DNA of 45,831 nucleotides from Bacillota bacterium (GTDB lineage Bacteria; Bacillota; Dehalobacteriia; UBA4068; UBA4997): the NCBI GenBank assembly GCA_021769035.1, contig JAETTP010000015.1:1-45831 (forward strand). The letters run 5' to 3'. The position numbers were made by a program, and so were the translations under genes. Below the pieces are notes generated by a model, which was not told the origin of the DNA, did not search any database, and was given only the letters and a program-made list of their open reading frames with translations. The number at the start of each line of letters is the position of its first letter. Position 1 is the stretch's first letter. Below are positions 1-6,437 of this stretch, piece after piece.

Positions 1-57
1 CAACCTGCATAGGGGTCCTGAGGTATTCCCGTACCTCAGCCCTACCGCTCTTTTATT
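1..57 (+). ncRNA. 3' half of a structured small RNA (copy 1, cut by window edge)
   Basis: This segment matches the 3' half of the complete RNA at 1364-1468. It holds the stem TGAGGTA/TACCTCA with a changed loop, then ACCGCT (44-49) and a U-rich tail. ACCGCT is the right half of the terminal stem, and its 5' partner lies outside the window. Loop bases differ between copies while stem bases are kept, which suggests selection on structure. I do not recognise the RNA family. Confidence 0.5.
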
Positions 58-110
58 ATCTCAACATAATTAGTATAAACTATTTTCTGGCATTTTGCAA
101 CAACTTTTTT
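1..110 (+). repeat. Direct repeat of about 110 bp, copy 1
   Basis: This is nearly identical to 1412-1520, with only a few substitutions and a one-base indel. The repeat covers the 3' half of the small RNA and about 50 bp of AT-rich DNA downstream of its terminator. The two copies bracket the par-like locus and the hypothetical gene at 630-1145. Confidence 0.85.
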
Positions 111-163
111 CAAATTAGAGCGGTTTATTTTTGGCCGGTAAAAATTTTTTGCAATGTCAGCGA

Positions 164-192
164 TTGACAAAATCGGTCAATCATATTACAAT
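164..192 (+). promoter_or_regulatory. Promoter of par-like toxin mRNA, locus 1
   Basis: TTGACA (164-169) and TACAAT (187-192) are separated by 17 bp. The start site should lie near 199. The leader has CTCCC (205-209), which can pair with GGGAG (227-231) inside the ribosome-binding site, as in the 5' upstream helix that limits fst translation. Confidence 0.85.
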
Positions 193-239
193 ATAAATGT
201 CATTCTCCCTATACCTGGTGGCGGAGGGGAGGTGAACTT

Positions 240-329
240 ATGAATTTGCTATTTAACATATTAATGGACGTCTTGGTAGGTATAGCCACTCACTATATCT
301 GCAAATGGTTGGACAAACGCAACGGGTAG
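240..329 (+). CDS. Small hydrophobic type I toxin, Fst-like (locus 1)
   Basis: The ORF encodes 29 residues beginning MNLLFNILMDVLVGIA and ending in a charged tail with W-L-D-K-R-N-G. A hydrophobic helix followed by a basic/polar tail is the layout of Fst/Ldr-family membrane toxins. The ribosome site GGGGAGGTG (226-234) is strong and may be sequestered by an upstream helix. The mRNA ends in the shared terminator at 367-414, and an antisense RNA starts on the opposite strand inside a copy of this gene's own start region. A paralogue sits at 9783-9872. Assignment rests on peptide form and locus architecture, not on a database match. It could instead be a small membrane regulator. Confidence 0.75.
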   Translation: MNLLFNILMDVLVGIATHYICKWLDKRNG

Positions 330-366
330 GAGAGGACCAGCCTCGGCTTGTTTTGTGCCGATTTAA

Positions 367-414
367 ACAAAACAATAACCCCTTGGTGGTGCAACACCGA
401 GGGGTTTTGTTTTT
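367..414. terminator. Bidirectional terminator shared by toxin mRNA and antisense RNA
   Basis: The hairpin is built on ACCCCTTGGTG and CACCGAGGGGT, flanked by A-rich sequence on the left and T-rich sequence on the right. It can therefore end transcripts coming from either side. The two convergent RNAs overlap here. Confidence 0.85.
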
Positions 415-447
415 GGTGAACTTATGAATCTATTAGTTATTTAACAT
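367..447 (-). ncRNA. Antisense antitoxin RNA of par-like locus 1 (RNA II-like)
   Basis: An RNA of about 80 nt starts near 447 from the minus-strand promoter at 454-482 and ends at the shared terminator. Its 5' part is complementary to the toxin translation start because the DNA carries a direct repeat of it. GGTGAACTTATGAAT occurs at 231-245 and again at 415-429, and TATTTAACATAT at 250-261 and 438-449. This is the DRa/DRb arrangement of par from plasmid pAD1. Pairing would block toxin translation. Confidence 0.8.
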
Positions 448-453
448 ATCTAT

Positions 454-482
454 ATTATAGCACCAATATTGAGATGTGTCAA
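454..482 (-). promoter_or_regulatory. Promoter of antisense RNA, locus 1
   Basis: On the minus strand, consensus TTGACA (477-482 reversed) and TATAAT (454-459 reversed) have 17-bp spacing. Between here and the next gene, about 483-629, I see nothing further that I can support. Confidence 0.85.
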
Positions 483-629
483 CTGTTTACTTAAACAAAA
501 AGTTCATCTTATTTGCTGGGCGTTTAGTTTTTCAATTAAAGCGTTTTCGCTTTGGCCATTTGCGATACCTTGTTTGGGGTGGAGGGAGCCGGCGGTTCCT
601 GGCTCTCATCTTTGAAAACGCCGCTGTAA

Positions 630-1145
630 TTATTCGTCGATATGGATCACGGCACTGTCAGAAACAATGAGTAATAAAACGTAAATGGCGATAATAATAA
701 GCTCTATGTTCAGCGTGGCATTGATATAACCGCCGTTGACTTCTCTTGCGTGTTCGCGGGCGTTGGGGCTGAAAAAAGTTAAATCGGTGTAAATAAGCAT
801 GTCCGTGGCGGAACCCATATTTCCATATTGAATTGGCAAATGGGCCAAACTGTTTACCGTGTGGCCCATTTGAATGGCAAAATTCAGCAAATTGATATAA
901 CATTCAATAGCATTTTGGCTTGGCAGTTCAACCTCAGTTCTTCTGAGCATAATTGTGTTCTGCTTTAAGGTAAATGAAAGCGGTTTTTGATTGTCAATCG
1001 TTAAAGTGGTTGTGCAGTCGGCCGGAATGAAAATTCTGTTAGTTAAGGAAAAGGAAACGCCAACCACGTTGCTGTTAGCAAAGACGCTAAGGCCGGTGGT
1101 TCTAAAAAAACTTTCAATATCTGAAAGCGTGTAATCTTTAATCAT
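630..1145 (-). CDS. Hypothetical protein with C-terminal membrane segment
   Basis: I do not recognise this 171-residue protein. It begins MIKDYTLSDIESFFRTTGLS, has a beta-rich middle, and ends with one hydrophobic segment (IELIIIAIYVLLLIVSD) that looks like a C-terminal membrane anchor. The frame stays open upstream to 1301, but that part is a GC-rich, Pro/Arg-rich stretch that looks non-coding, so I start at the ATG at 1145. A GAAAGGA motif lies upstream at a rather long distance, so the start is uncertain. The gene lies between the two copies of the 110-bp repeat. Codon use is more AT-rich than in the housekeeping genes, which hints at acquisition. Confidence 0.5.
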   Translation of the reverse strand: MIKDYTLSDIESFFRTTGLSVFANSNVVGVSFSLTNRIFIPADCTTTLTIDNQKPLSFTLKQNTIMLRRTEVELPSQNAIECYINLLNFAIQMGHTVNSLAHLPIQYGNMGSATDMLIYTDLTFFSPNAREHAREVNGGYINATLNIELIIIAIYVLLLIVSDSAVIHIDE

Positions 1146-1328
1146 AGGGCAGCAAAATATCCTTTCATTATCTTCAGCAGCCTTTGGGCTTTTGGGGCGG
1201 TGAGGGGGCCGCCCCAGCCTTGGGCCGCCAAGATAATAAAATGCGTGTGCAGGCATAGTCACCCACACACGCACAGAAATTTCATTCCAAAGCGTCACCA
1301 CACAACCACGGAATACCAGAAAAAACTC

Positions 1329-1357
1329 TTGTAAAGAAAGCTAAAATGTTATATAAT
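1329..1357 (+). promoter_or_regulatory. Promoter of structured small RNA
   Basis: TTGTAA (1329-1334) and TATAAT (1352-1357) are 17 bp apart. The predicted start, near 1364, falls right at the 5' strand of the RNA's closing stem. Confidence 0.75.
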
Positions 1358-1363
1358 AGGTTA

Positions 1364-1468
1364 TAGCGGTGCTGCGATGTAATAAAAGCAGTTGTGTATG
1401 GTTGGCTTGCGCAACCTGCATAGGGGTTTGAGGTATAGCCGTACCTCAGCCCTACCGCTCTTTTATTA
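1364..1468 (+). ncRNA. Compact structured small RNA of unknown family (copy 2, complete)
   Basis: This is an RNA of about 100 nt with paired ends: AGCGGT (1365-1370) pairs with ACCGCT (1454-1459), and a U-rich tail follows, so the closing stem doubles as the terminator. Inside are three hairpins: CTGC/GCAG, GGTTG/CAACC, and a long one with TGAGGTA/TACCTCA extended by AGGG/CCCT. The shape is a four-way junction. No ORF or ribosome site is present. It does not match the SRP, tmRNA, 6S or RNase P motifs I know. A second copy is cut by the left edge of the window. Confidence 0.6.
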
Positions 1469-1520
1469 TCTCAACGTAATTAGTATAAACTATTTTTTGG
1501 CATTTTGCAACAACTTTTTC
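1412..1520 (+). repeat. Direct repeat of about 110 bp, copy 2
   Basis: Partner of 1-110. Identity continues about 50 bp past the RNA's U-tail and stops near 1520, where the sequences diverge. Confidence 0.85.
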
Positions 1521-1556
1521 TTATATATTGGAAATTTTATTTTTTCATAACTAATT

Positions 1557-1598
1557 AAGCCAGCCGCAAAGCCGAAAGGAGCGACTGGTTTATTTTTT
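1557..1598 (+). terminator. Rho-independent terminator
   Basis: AAGCCAG pairs with CTGGTTT, with an inner stem closed by a GAAA loop, and TTTATTTTTTTC follows. It sits directly before the next promoter and insulates it from upstream transcription. Confidence 0.65.
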
Positions 1599-1600
1599 TC

Positions 1601-1629
1601 TTGACATCGACAAATTTAAGTATTAAAAT
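1601..1629 (+). promoter_or_regulatory. Promoter of second small-peptide mRNA (locus 3)
   Basis: TTGACA (1601-1606) and TAAAAT (1624-1629) are separated by 17 bp. Transcription should start near 1636. Confidence 0.8.
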
Positions 1630-1635
1630 ATAGAC

Positions 1636-1809
1636 AGGCACCACATAAGTTGGTAGGCACCGCAGGGGCATTATTTTTTTTGTTCTTAATTAACAAATTG
1701 CACCTGCGGTATTTGTTCACACTAAGCTCTGGCAGCGGCCTTTGGCCTTGCCAATCGCTAAGTGTTCACCGAACGGCTGGCCAATATTCTCCCGAAAGGG
1801 GGTGAGGCT
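1636..1809 (+). promoter_or_regulatory. Long structured 5' leader of small-peptide mRNA
   Basis: This leader of about 175 nt precedes a 24-codon ORF. Visible structure includes a nested hairpin built on GGCAGCGGCC-TTT-GGCCTTGCC, bounded by ACACT and AGTGT. A helix CTCCC-GAAA-GGGGG captures the ribosome-binding site (about 1788-1803). Sequestration of the start region is typical of type I toxin mRNAs that need processing before translation. The segment 1742-1771 has a diverged match at 37231-37260. Confidence 0.6.
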
Positions 1810-1884
1810 ATGATTCGGATAACTCTGCATTTTGGATTTATTACAATATCCATTGAGTTAGACCGAAGAAAAACCCGCCACTAG
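1810..1884 (+). CDS. 24-residue peptide, candidate type I toxin of a second family
   Basis: The peptide starts MIRITLHFGFITISIEL and ends in a basic tail (DRRKTRH). A strong ribosome site (AAAGGGGGTGAGG) precedes the ATG. The last codons lie inside the left arm of the terminator, so the C-terminal residues TRH are tied to terminator sequence. A convergent antisense RNA starts at about 1957. The peptide is unrelated to the Fst-like pair at 240 and 9783. I infer a toxin from size, composition and architecture only. A leader peptide or small regulatory peptide remains possible. Confidence 0.55.
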   Translation: MIRITLHFGFITISIELDRRKTRH

Positions 1885-1907
1885 GTCAGAGTGACAGGTT
1901 TTTTTAG
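1869..1907. terminator. Bidirectional terminator of locus 3
   Basis: AAACCCGCCACT and AGTGACAGGTTT form a stem with A-rich and T-rich flanks, so it can act in both directions. It closes the peptide mRNA from the left and the antisense RNA from the right. Confidence 0.8.
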
Positions 1908-1957
1908 TACAAAAATCTCAACACAAAGGCCAGCCGCTTATCAGTGGTGCCTTTCTT
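1873..1957 (-). ncRNA. Antisense RNA of locus 3
   Basis: An RNA of about 85 nt runs from a consensus minus-strand promoter to the shared terminator. Its 5' end folds into a hairpin with AAGGCACC and GCGGCTGGCCTT. The same hairpin, in the same position relative to a promoter, occurs in the orphan RNA at 9997-10087. It overlaps the 3' end of the peptide mRNA. Confidence 0.7.
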
Positions 1958-1963
1958 AATAAT

Positions 1964-1992
1964 ATTATAGTTCACTTAGGCCAATTTGTCAA
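1964..1992 (-). promoter_or_regulatory. Promoter of locus 3 antisense RNA
   Basis: On the minus strand, TTGACA (1987-1992 reversed) and TATAAT (1964-1969 reversed) have 17-bp spacing, a perfect consensus. It sits just upstream of, and divergent from, nadE. Confidence 0.85.
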
Positions 1993-2026
1993 TAAAAAAT
2001 TTTACTTTTGAAAGGAACTGAGGATT

Positions 2027-3712
2027 ATGAAAATAGCCCTTGCGCAAATCAAGGTTCGGGCCGCCCGGCCTGACCTGAACTATCAGACAATGCTGGATTT
2101 TTGCCGCCGCGCCGCTGAGCAGCAGGCGGATTTAATTGTGCTGCCGGAGCTGGCCGTCAGCGGCAGCTTTTTGGGCCAGGCTTGGGCCAGCCCAGGCTTG
2201 CTGAGCGAATTTCAGAAATACAACCAGAAATTGATTGCCGAAACCGCCAACTTGAGCGAGGCCGTGGTGGTGTTTGGCAGCGTTGGCCTGGTGAAAGGCC
2301 CGGACGGCAGCCAAAGCCCCACCAGCGCTATTTACGTGGCCCAAAACGGCCAGCAGTTGTCCTCGCCGGTGGGTAGCTTTCAGGCCCAAGTACGCGGGAA
2401 GCAGTTGGATTTTGCCCTGCTCACCGAGCAGCAGGCCCAGCCGGCCGCTCCGCTGGTGCTGAAGCTTTCCACCTCCTGCTTTGTGCAGGACAAAACGCCG
2501 CAGTTTTACCAAAGCTTTGCCGCTTTTGCCAAAACCTACGCCAAGACGTTGGTTTACGTGAACCACGTTGGCGTGCAGGACGCGGGCAAGCCGGTTTACG
2601 TTTACGACGGCGGCAGCGCAGTTTTTGGCCCGGAGGGTGATTTGCTGGCCCGCGCGCCGCAGTTTGTGGAGGATTTGCTGATTTTTGATACGGAAGCCAC
2701 ACATACCCCGCAAGACCTGCCGGAAACCGACACCACCGCCGCCCTTTACACCGGGCTGGTGCAGGCAATCCGGGAATATTCCGCCAATCTGGGCGTGGAG
2801 CGGGCCGTCATCGGCCTTTCCGGCGGCATTGATTCCTGCCTGAATGCTTGCCTGCTGGTGGCGGCTTTGGGCAAGGAGAATGTGCTGGGTTTGAATATGC
2901 CCTCCCGCTACAACAGCGAGGCCACGCGGGAATGTGCGGCCAAGCTGGCCGAGAATTTGGGCATTCGCTACGAGATTTTGCCTATTCAGCCGGCCGTGGA
3001 CGCTTTGGCGGAGCAGTTTGCCGGCATAAACCTGCCGCTTTCCGAGGCGGCGTTGGAGAATGTGCAGGCCAGGCAGCGCGGAGCGGGTTTGCTGGCGGCT
3101 GCGGCTGCGGCCTTTGGCGGCGCGGTTATCTGCAACGGCAACAAAAGCGAGCTGACCGTGGGTTATTTCACGATGTACGGCGACGCGGCGGGTTACTTTG
3201 CGCCGCTGGGCGACCTTTGGAAGTGTCAGGTTTACGAGCTGGCTAAATATGTTTACGAGGCAACCGGTTTGATTCCGCTGGCGGCCTTGGAAATGAAGCC
3301 CAGCGCGGAGCTTTCCGAGGCCCAAAGCATTGAAGCGGGCCTGGGCGATCCAATCCATTACGACTACCACGATTATTTGTTCCGCAGTTGGGTGGAATGG
3401 GGGCATGACATCACCGACACCCTGACCTTTTACGATCAGGGCCGCCTGCCGGAGGTGACGGGCTGCGGCACGGAGCAGCTGCGCCAGCTGTTCCCGGACG
3501 ATATTGCCTTTTTGGAGGATTTGGAGCATTGGTGGCAGCTTTATCGCGGGTTGGCGGTGGCGAAGCGTTTGCAGGCCCCGCCGGTGCTGTCCCTCTCCCG
3601 CCGGGCTTTTGGCGGCGACCTGCCGGAGAGCCAGACGGGCTGCTGGCTGGACGGCGAATATCTCACCTTGAAAGCTAAGCTGCTGGCGAAAGCGGATAAT
3701 ATGGCGTTTTAG
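2027..3712 (+). CDS. nadE: NAD+ synthetase with a degenerate nitrilase domain
   Basis: This enzyme amidates nicotinate adenine dinucleotide to NAD in the cytoplasm. The synthetase half (about 245-561) is intact, with the P-loop SGGIDS at 265-270 and the usual C-terminal region near RRAFG. The N-terminal half keeps the nitrilase fold and its Glu (LPEL, E41). However, the conserved segment carrying the catalytic Lys is absent, and the position of the catalytic Cys (normally CED) reads LLTEQ (about 131-135). At 561 residues it is somewhat shorter than typical glutamine-dependent enzymes of about 640. I infer it uses free ammonia or an outside glutaminase. It starts at ATG after GAAAGGAACTGAGG. 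The next gene follows after 33 bp without a terminator, so they may be co-transcribed. Confidence 0.9.
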   Translation: MKIALAQIKVRAARPDLNYQTMLDFCRRAAEQQADLIVLPELAVSGSFLGQAWASPGLLSEFQKYNQKLIAETANLSEAVVVFGSVGLVKGPDGSQSPTSAIYVAQNGQQLSSPVGSFQAQVRGKQLDFALLTEQQAQPAAPLVLKLSTSCFVQDKTPQFYQSFAAFAKTYAKTLVYVNHVGVQDAGKPVYVYDGGSAVFGPEGDLLARAPQFVEDLLIFDTEATHTPQDLPETDTTAALYTGLVQAIREYSANLGVERAVIGLSGGIDSCLNACLLVAALGKENVLGLNMPSRYNSEATRECAAKLAENLGIRYEILPIQPAVDALAEQFAGINLPLSEAALENVQARQRGAGLLAAAAAAFGGAVICNGNKSELTVGYFTMYGDAAGYFAPLGDLWKCQVYELAKYVYEATGLIPLAALEMKPSAELSEAQSIEAGLGDPIHYDYHDYLFRSWVEWGHDITDTLTFYDQGRLPEVTGCGTEQLRQLFPDDIAFLEDLEHWWQLYRGLAVAKRLQAPPVLSLSRRAFGGDLPESQTGCWLDGEYLTLKAKLLAKADNMAF

Positions 3713-3745
3713 ACAAATTTATTCATAAGGAAAGGTGATAGTAAA

Positions 3746-4975
3746 ATGAAGAAAAAATTGTTGATGACCTTGCTGGTGCTGACGCTGGCCCTGGCTGTGC
3801 CGGCGCAGGCTTTGGCAGCTGAAGCGCCGGTGTATCTGGAGGGAGAGCGGGTGGCCACGGCCCTGGAGCAGGGCGGTTCCACTTTTTTGCCGTTGCGCAC
3901 CATGTTTGAAACCGTGAATGCCACGGTGGAATGGGACGAGCCCCAGCAGAAGATTACGGCCACGCTGGCTGACGGCAGCCGGTTGATTATGCAGATTGGC
4001 AGCCCGGAGGCCACTTTGCTGCGAGCTGGCGGTGGCGAGATGGGCTATCAGGTGGAGCCGCAGGCTTTTGTGCAAAATGGCGTCACCTATGTGCCGCTGC
4101 GTTTTGTAACCGATACGGTGCTGAGCATGGAGCTGGACTGGCGGGACGGCGCGGTTTACCTGGCTTATCCTAAACTGACTTATCAACAGGGTGGCGAGGT
4201 TTACAGCTTTAATCCGGCCAACGGCGAGCTGACCCTGAACGGCCAAAAGCTGGGGCGTTGCCGGGTGCCGTATGACAACAATGTGGATATTGTTTACAAT
4301 CAGCTGAAGGTGAGTAAAACGGCGGCCGGGGGTTGGCTGTTGGATTTGCAGGGCATTGTGCGCGGCGCGCTGACCAGCAGCATGCACACCAATGCCTGGC
4401 TGAGCGCGGACGGCCAGCAAAGCGCGGCGGCCCTGGCCAACAGCCTGCGGCCGGAGCTGGAGCCGGCGGCTTACGTTTGGCAGCTGGACGGCCAGATTTG
4501 GCTGAATGGCAACAATGAGCTGGTGCAGATTGACGAGGCGGCCGGGCAGGTGCAGCGGCATAACCTGGGCCAGTGGCTGAGCAGCGTTTTGCCGGGCCAG
4601 GAGGAGGCCGTTTGCTGCTGGCAGGACGGGCATTTTGCGGTGCTGGGCAGCGGAAGCACTTTTGTGGTTTATGATATGCAGGCGGGCGTGGGCCGGGCGG
4701 CGCCGCTGCTGACGGAGGAGATGAAAGCGCAGGTTTTGCCACTGCTGAAAGACAGCCTGACGGAGAACTTTACGGCGGACAATTACTGGGCGAATTTTGG
4801 CAATGTGCAGGCGTTGAACATTCAGGACCCGGTGCCTTACGCGGAGTTTGTGGGGGCGGAAAATGGCGTTTGGCAGTTTGTCGTTAAATGCACCTACTAT
4901 GATTTCAGCCAGGAGCCTAACTATCAGACAAAGGCTTTCCCGGTGAAGATTGTGATTGAAGAGCTGATGAAGTAA
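3746..4975 (+). CDS. Exported protein with copper-amine-oxidase-like N-terminal domain (paralogue A)
   Basis: A 409-residue secreted protein. Residues 1-25 are a signal peptide ending A-L-A-A. Residues about 27-140 form the copper amine oxidase N-terminal-like domain common in Clostridia cell-surface proteins, with VYLEGERVATALEQ, FLPLRTMFE and YVPLRFVTDT motifs; it carries no oxidase active site. From about 145 comes a beta-rich C-terminal domain of unknown role (PKLTYQQGGEVYSF, LNGQKLGRC, IWLNGNNELVQID, VYDMQ, APLLTEEMKAQ). That domain is shared with the genes at 5145, 7673 and 10820. Start chosen after GGAAAGGTGATAG, a ribosome-site context reused in all these paralogues. A terminator follows. 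Confidence 0.8.
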   Translation: MKKKLLMTLLVLTLALAVPAQALAAEAPVYLEGERVATALEQGGSTFLPLRTMFETVNATVEWDEPQQKITATLADGSRLIMQIGSPEATLLRAGGGEMGYQVEPQAFVQNGVTYVPLRFVTDTVLSMELDWRDGAVYLAYPKLTYQQGGEVYSFNPANGELTLNGQKLGRCRVPYDNNVDIVYNQLKVSKTAAGGWLLDLQGIVRGALTSSMHTNAWLSADGQQSAAALANSLRPELEPAAYVWQLDGQIWLNGNNELVQIDEAAGQVQRHNLGQWLSSVLPGQEEAVCCWQDGHFAVLGSGSTFVVYDMQAGVGRAAPLLTEEMKAQVLPLLKDSLTENFTADNYWANFGNVQALNIQDPVPYAEFVGAENGVWQFVVKCTYYDFSQEPNYQTKAFPVKIVIEELMK

Positions 4976-4993
4976 AGATTGCAGAATTTAATG

Positions 4994-5030
4994 AACAGCA
5001 CCTTGGCGTTTGGGCGGGGTGCTGTTTTTT
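4994..5030 (+). terminator. Rho-independent terminator after paralogue A
   Basis: AACAGCACC pairs with GGGTGCTGTT and runs into TTTTTT. Confidence 0.85.
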
Positions 5031-5040
5031 AGGAACAATT

Positions 5041-5080
5041 AACAAAGCCGCTCCATTTGGAAAGCGGCTTTGTTATTATT
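5041..5080. terminator. Second, near-perfect hairpin terminator
   Basis: AACAAAGCCGCT and AGCGGCTTTGTT form a 12-bp stem followed by ATTATT. It lies 10 bp after the first terminator and can act from both strands. It fully separates the nadE unit from the next operon. Confidence 0.75.
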
Positions 5081-5144
5081 GCTTTTTTGGCCGTTATCTG
5101 TTAAACTATAAGTAAATATTTTAATAGGGAAGGTGATGGTGACG

Positions 5145-6437
5145 ATGAAGAACAGGTTTAGGTTGGTGTTGGTTGTGTTGGCCCTGGTTTGGGCCTGGCC
5201 GGCGGCGGCTCTAGCGGCCAATGTGCCGGTTTATCTGGAGGGGGAGAGAGTGGCCACGGCGGTGGAGCGCGGCGAGAACTATTATATGCCGCTGCGGCCG
5301 ATGTTGGAACATTTTGGCTATCAGCCTAAGTGGGATGACAAGGAACAAATGCTAAGCGCCGTGATAGATGATGGGGAAATCCTATATGTTTGGCCGGGCA
5401 GGCGGGATTATGAAATTGATTGCAGCAAAAGTTCCGGCGGTTATCATATTATGCAGGGAATTGACGGGGTGCCGGCGGCCTTGCTGATTGGCGGCCAGGT
5501 TTATATGGAGTGCTATTATGTGTCCTGCTTTTTGCCGTTGGATTATACTGTGGCTGATGACGGCAGTGCGATTAACTATACATATTACTATCCTCATGTG
5601 GCCGGAGTGGACGAGGAAACCTGGCAGAGGTTGGATTTGGCAACTCACACCGGCCAAGTGCTGCTGGAGGGTGCGGAACTGGCAACGCTGGAGCTGCCTA
5701 TTTATGACACATCTTCGGAAGAAACTCAATTTGTGGGTTTGCATACGCCGGGCGGGAATTATTTGGTGCGGTATGGTTATGATGGTTGGCGAATTCGGGA
5801 GGAAAATTTTTATAGAAAAACCTTGAGGTCTAATTATTTTATAAATATGGGCAATGACAAGGTGTATCAGGCTGACGCTGTTGATTACACTGATTGGACG
5901 GATTTTGTTTTTTACTCCAGCCCGACAGGCGAAATTTGGCTGAGCGGCGACAAGGGCATTTGGCGGTTGGAGGACAAGCCGGGCGCGGACGCCAAGGCGG
6001 AGTTTTTGCAGCTTTTGCCTAAGGTGCAGGCGCTGGGCCTGCCGCTTCAGCACGCCTATTGCTACTGGACGGACGGCCGCTACATGCTGCTGGGCGATTT
6101 GCAGCGTTTTGCTTTTTATGATATGCAGGAGAACAAGGGGTTGGATTTGACTCCGCTGCTGCTCTCTGACGGTTCGGCGGATTTGATTAATCAGTTTTTG
6201 GTCAATAATGCGCCGCAGTTTTATACGGAGGCCGTGCTGGCGGAGTTTTGGCAGCGCTTAAATCAGTTTCCCACCACCGACTGGGAAGTTTCGCAGCCGT
6301 GGCTGCGTTTTGACCACTGCACAGAGGGCGTTTTGTATTTTGAGCTTTCTTATATCAGCTACGCCAATGCGCCGCATAGTAATCGTGGCTCATATACGGT
6401 TAGCATTGGTTTGCAGCAGTTAAAGGAGATGTTATAA
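5145..6437 (+). CDS. Exported protein with copper-amine-oxidase-like domain (paralogue B)
   Basis: This is a 430-residue paralogue of the gene at 3746. It has a signal peptide (about 1-26) and an N-terminal amine-oxidase-like domain (VYLEGERVATAVERG, YMPLRPMLE). The C-terminal domain keeps the shared landmarks CYWTDGRYMLLG, FYDMQ and LDLTPLLL. The second half of the N-terminal domain is diverged: the usual YVPLRF repeat is replaced by VYMECYYVSCF. I start at the ATG at 5145, because upstream GTG/ATG codons fall inside the ribosome site GGGAAGGTGATGG. It heads a four-gene unit; the next ATG follows the stop codon directly. AT content is higher than in its neighbours. Function unknown, probably surface or periplasm-side sensing. 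Confidence 0.75.
   Translation: MKNRFRLVLVVLALVWAWPAAALAANVPVYLEGERVATAVERGENYYMPLRPMLEHFGYQPKWDDKEQMLSAVIDDGEILYVWPGRRDYEIDCSKSSGGYHIMQGIDGVPAALLIGGQVYMECYYVSCFLPLDYTVADDGSAINYTYYYPHVAGVDEETWQRLDLATHTGQVLLEGAELATLELPIYDTSSEETQFVGLHTPGGNYLVRYGYDGWRIREENFYRKTLRSNYFINMGNDKVYQADAVDYTDWTDFVFYSSPTGEIWLSGDKGIWRLEDKPGADAKAEFLQLLPKVQALGLPLQHAYCYWTDGRYMLLGDLQRFAFYDMQENKGLDLTPLLLSDGSADLINQFLVNNAPQFYTEAVLAEFWQRLNQFPTTDWEVSQPWLRFDHCTEGVLYFELSYISYANAPHSNRGSYTVSIGLQQLKEML

Noticed and set aside
476-670. 64-codon plus-strand frame overlapping the antisense promoter
   Set aside because: No ribosome site, odd composition, and it begins inside the -35 box of the locus 1 antisense RNA.
1146-1301. N-terminal extension of the minus-strand gene at 630-1145
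   Set aside because: The stretch is Pro/Arg/Gly-rich and looks like translated non-coding DNA, and no start with a ribosome site was found there.
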